Assembly: GCA_030038645.1 (NCBI GenBank)
Contig: JASHSR010000017.1
Location: forward strand, 1-6,208
Length of the DNA: 6,208 bases
DNA from: Gammaproteobacteria bacterium
Lineage (GTDB): Bacteria; Pseudomonadota; Gammaproteobacteria; Steroidobacterales; Steroidobacteraceae
Reading direction: 5' to 3'
The notes under the pieces were generated by a model. It saw only the letters and a program-made list of their open reading frames with translations. It was not told the origin of the DNA and ran no database searches. Positions 5,618 to 6,208 of this stretch are shown in pieces; position 1 is the stretch's first letter, and each line of letters starts with the position of its first letter. The position numbers and the translations under genes were made by a program.

Positions 5618-6208
5618 ATGACCGAGTCCACTGCGGCTTTTCCATCGGAGGGCCTGGAGCACCTGCCAGGCGGCAGTGCGGCGAGACGCTCGCTCGCGCG
5701 GTGGTACGCCGCCGCCCGGAAGGCGCTCGCTGGCAACCGTCCCCTGGCCACCGCCGTCACCCCACCTTCCGGCCGCCGGCCCGCGGTCGAGCTCCCGACA
5801 GCGGAACTGGCCGCCCTGAAGGGTGTTGGCGCCTTCAGGGACGCGACGGTCATCGGAGTCGACGACGATCCGCTCCTGGGCAGTCAGGCCCAGTACATGG
5901 CGCTGCTGGAGGAGAGCTTGTCGGCAGCCGAGGCGGCCAAGCTGCTCAAGGTCGATGTCACCCGGGTGCGCCAGCGCTTGCGGGAGCGCTCCCTTTTTGG
6001 GCTGGAATACGAAGGGACCTGGCGCCTGCCCCGCTTCCAGTTCGAGCGTCGCCTCGTCATACCCGGGTTGGCCCAAGTGCTCGCGGCGCTCCCACCCGAC
6101 CTCTTCCCCCTGGATGTGGTGGACTGGTTCTTGTTACCTGAGCCTGAGCTACAACTGGACAGTGATTCCGCTCCCCTGAGTCCCCGTGGGTGGCTCCTGT
6201 GCGGCCGC
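5618..6208 (+). CDS. Antitoxin-like DNA-binding protein, probable partner of a RES-type toxin (3' end outside window)
   Basis: An open frame of 197 codons starts at the ATG at 5618, with AGGAAGGA (5605-5612) as ribosome binding site, and runs without a stop to the window edge. Residues 1-90 are Ala/Pro/Arg-rich and low in conservation. Residues 100-143 (LSAAEAAKLLKVDVTRVRQR, then LFGLEYEGTWRLPRFQFE) look like an excisionase/MerR-type helix-turn-helix with a wing. Residues 147-197 (VIPGLAQVLAALPPDLFPLD, VVDWFLLPEPELQLD, LSPRGWLLCGR) resemble the C-terminal toxin-binding block of antitoxins commonly encoded just upstream of RES-domain NAD-degrading toxins; the usual form is SPRDWLLSGGDP. About 10-30 residues are probably missing. 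It uses rare codons (TTA, CTA, ATA, AGA) more than the neighbouring genes, and lies beside mobile-element debris, hinting at transfer. The toxin itself is not visible. The reading frame is firm, the domain call fair, the RES pairing an inference. Confidence 0.7.
   Translation, partial: MTESTAAFPSEGLEHLPGGSAARRSLARWYAAARKALAGNRPLATAVTPPSGRRPAVELPTAELAALKGVGAFRDATVIGVDDDPLLGSQAQYMALLEESLSAAEAAKLLKVDVTRVRQRLRERSLFGLEYEGTWRLPRFQFERRLVIPGLAQVLAALPPDLFPLDVVDWFLLPEPELQLDSDSAPLSPRGWLLCGR

Noticed and set aside
4708..5853. 381-codon minus-strand open frame spanning the ClC start, the gene-poor scar and the antitoxin region
   Set aside because: Only the short GFA-like stretch at about 5535-5401 is meaningful. 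The rest is out of frame with real genes on both sides.
5602..6141. 179-codon plus-strand open frame overlapping the antitoxin-like gene
   Set aside because: It is in a different frame from the ATG at 5618 that has the good ribosome binding site, and its product shows no domain. The frame from 5618 has the helix-turn-helix and SPRGWLL motifs.
6201..6208. NotI site (GCGGCCGC) exactly at the window end, suggesting a cloning boundary
   Set aside because: The same octamer also occurs at about 4407, 5007, 5079 and 5391 and elsewhere in the window, so it is common in this GC-rich DNA, and the antitoxin reading frame continues through it.
1..6208. CRISPR array, tRNA or rRNA genes
   Set aside because: No regularly spaced identical repeats with unique spacers, no cloverleaf-like tRNA sequence and no rRNA signature were seen on either strand.

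Overview
The window is high-GC DNA with dense coding on both strands. Gene content and codon bias fit a Gram-negative proteobacterium: a tripartite RND efflux system, an adaptor lipoprotein, an exported tannase-family esterase and a ClC transporter. The genus cannot be told from the sequence.

Layout. (1) 1-1807, minus strand: start of an RND efflux operon. The promoter overlaps a perfect 16-bp palindrome at 1767-1782 that looks like a TetR-type operator. It is followed by a structured leader, then an AcrA/MexA-type adaptor lipoprotein gene (414-1685), then 130 codons of an AcrB/MexB-type pump gene that runs off the left edge. (2) 1804-1909: four degenerate tandem copies of a 26-27 bp GC-rich unit in the divergent intergenic region. 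(3) 1974-3554, plus strand: a complete secreted tannase/feruloyl esterase-family hydrolase with its catalytic triad and CS-D-HC signature intact. (4) 3575-5113, minus strand, convergent with the esterase and only 20 bp away: a ClC-type chloride transporter with the gating and proton glutamates present. (5) 5114-5617: a gene-poor scar holding a truncated GFA-domain fragment joined to a fragment of an IS91-family transposase, both on the minus strand. (6) 5618-6208, plus strand: an open reading frame running off the right edge. It has a helix-turn-helix and a C-terminal block resembling antitoxins often encoded next to RES-domain toxins. It has its own promoter and ribosome binding site.

How the parts may work together. 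The adaptor and pump are two of the three parts of one drug/solvent efflux machine; no outer-membrane channel gene is visible. The palindrome over the promoter suggests repression by a TetR-family protein encoded elsewhere. The neighbouring esterase would cleave phenolic esters outside the cytoplasm, so a link between release of phenolic acids and efflux is plausible but unproven. The ClC transporter is an unrelated housekeeping or acid-resistance gene. The right end looks like an insertion-prone site where mobile DNA has broken up a gene next to a probable toxin-antitoxin module.

No clearly new system is proven here. The most useful leads are the partial antitoxin-like gene at the right edge and the layered control region in front of the efflux operon.
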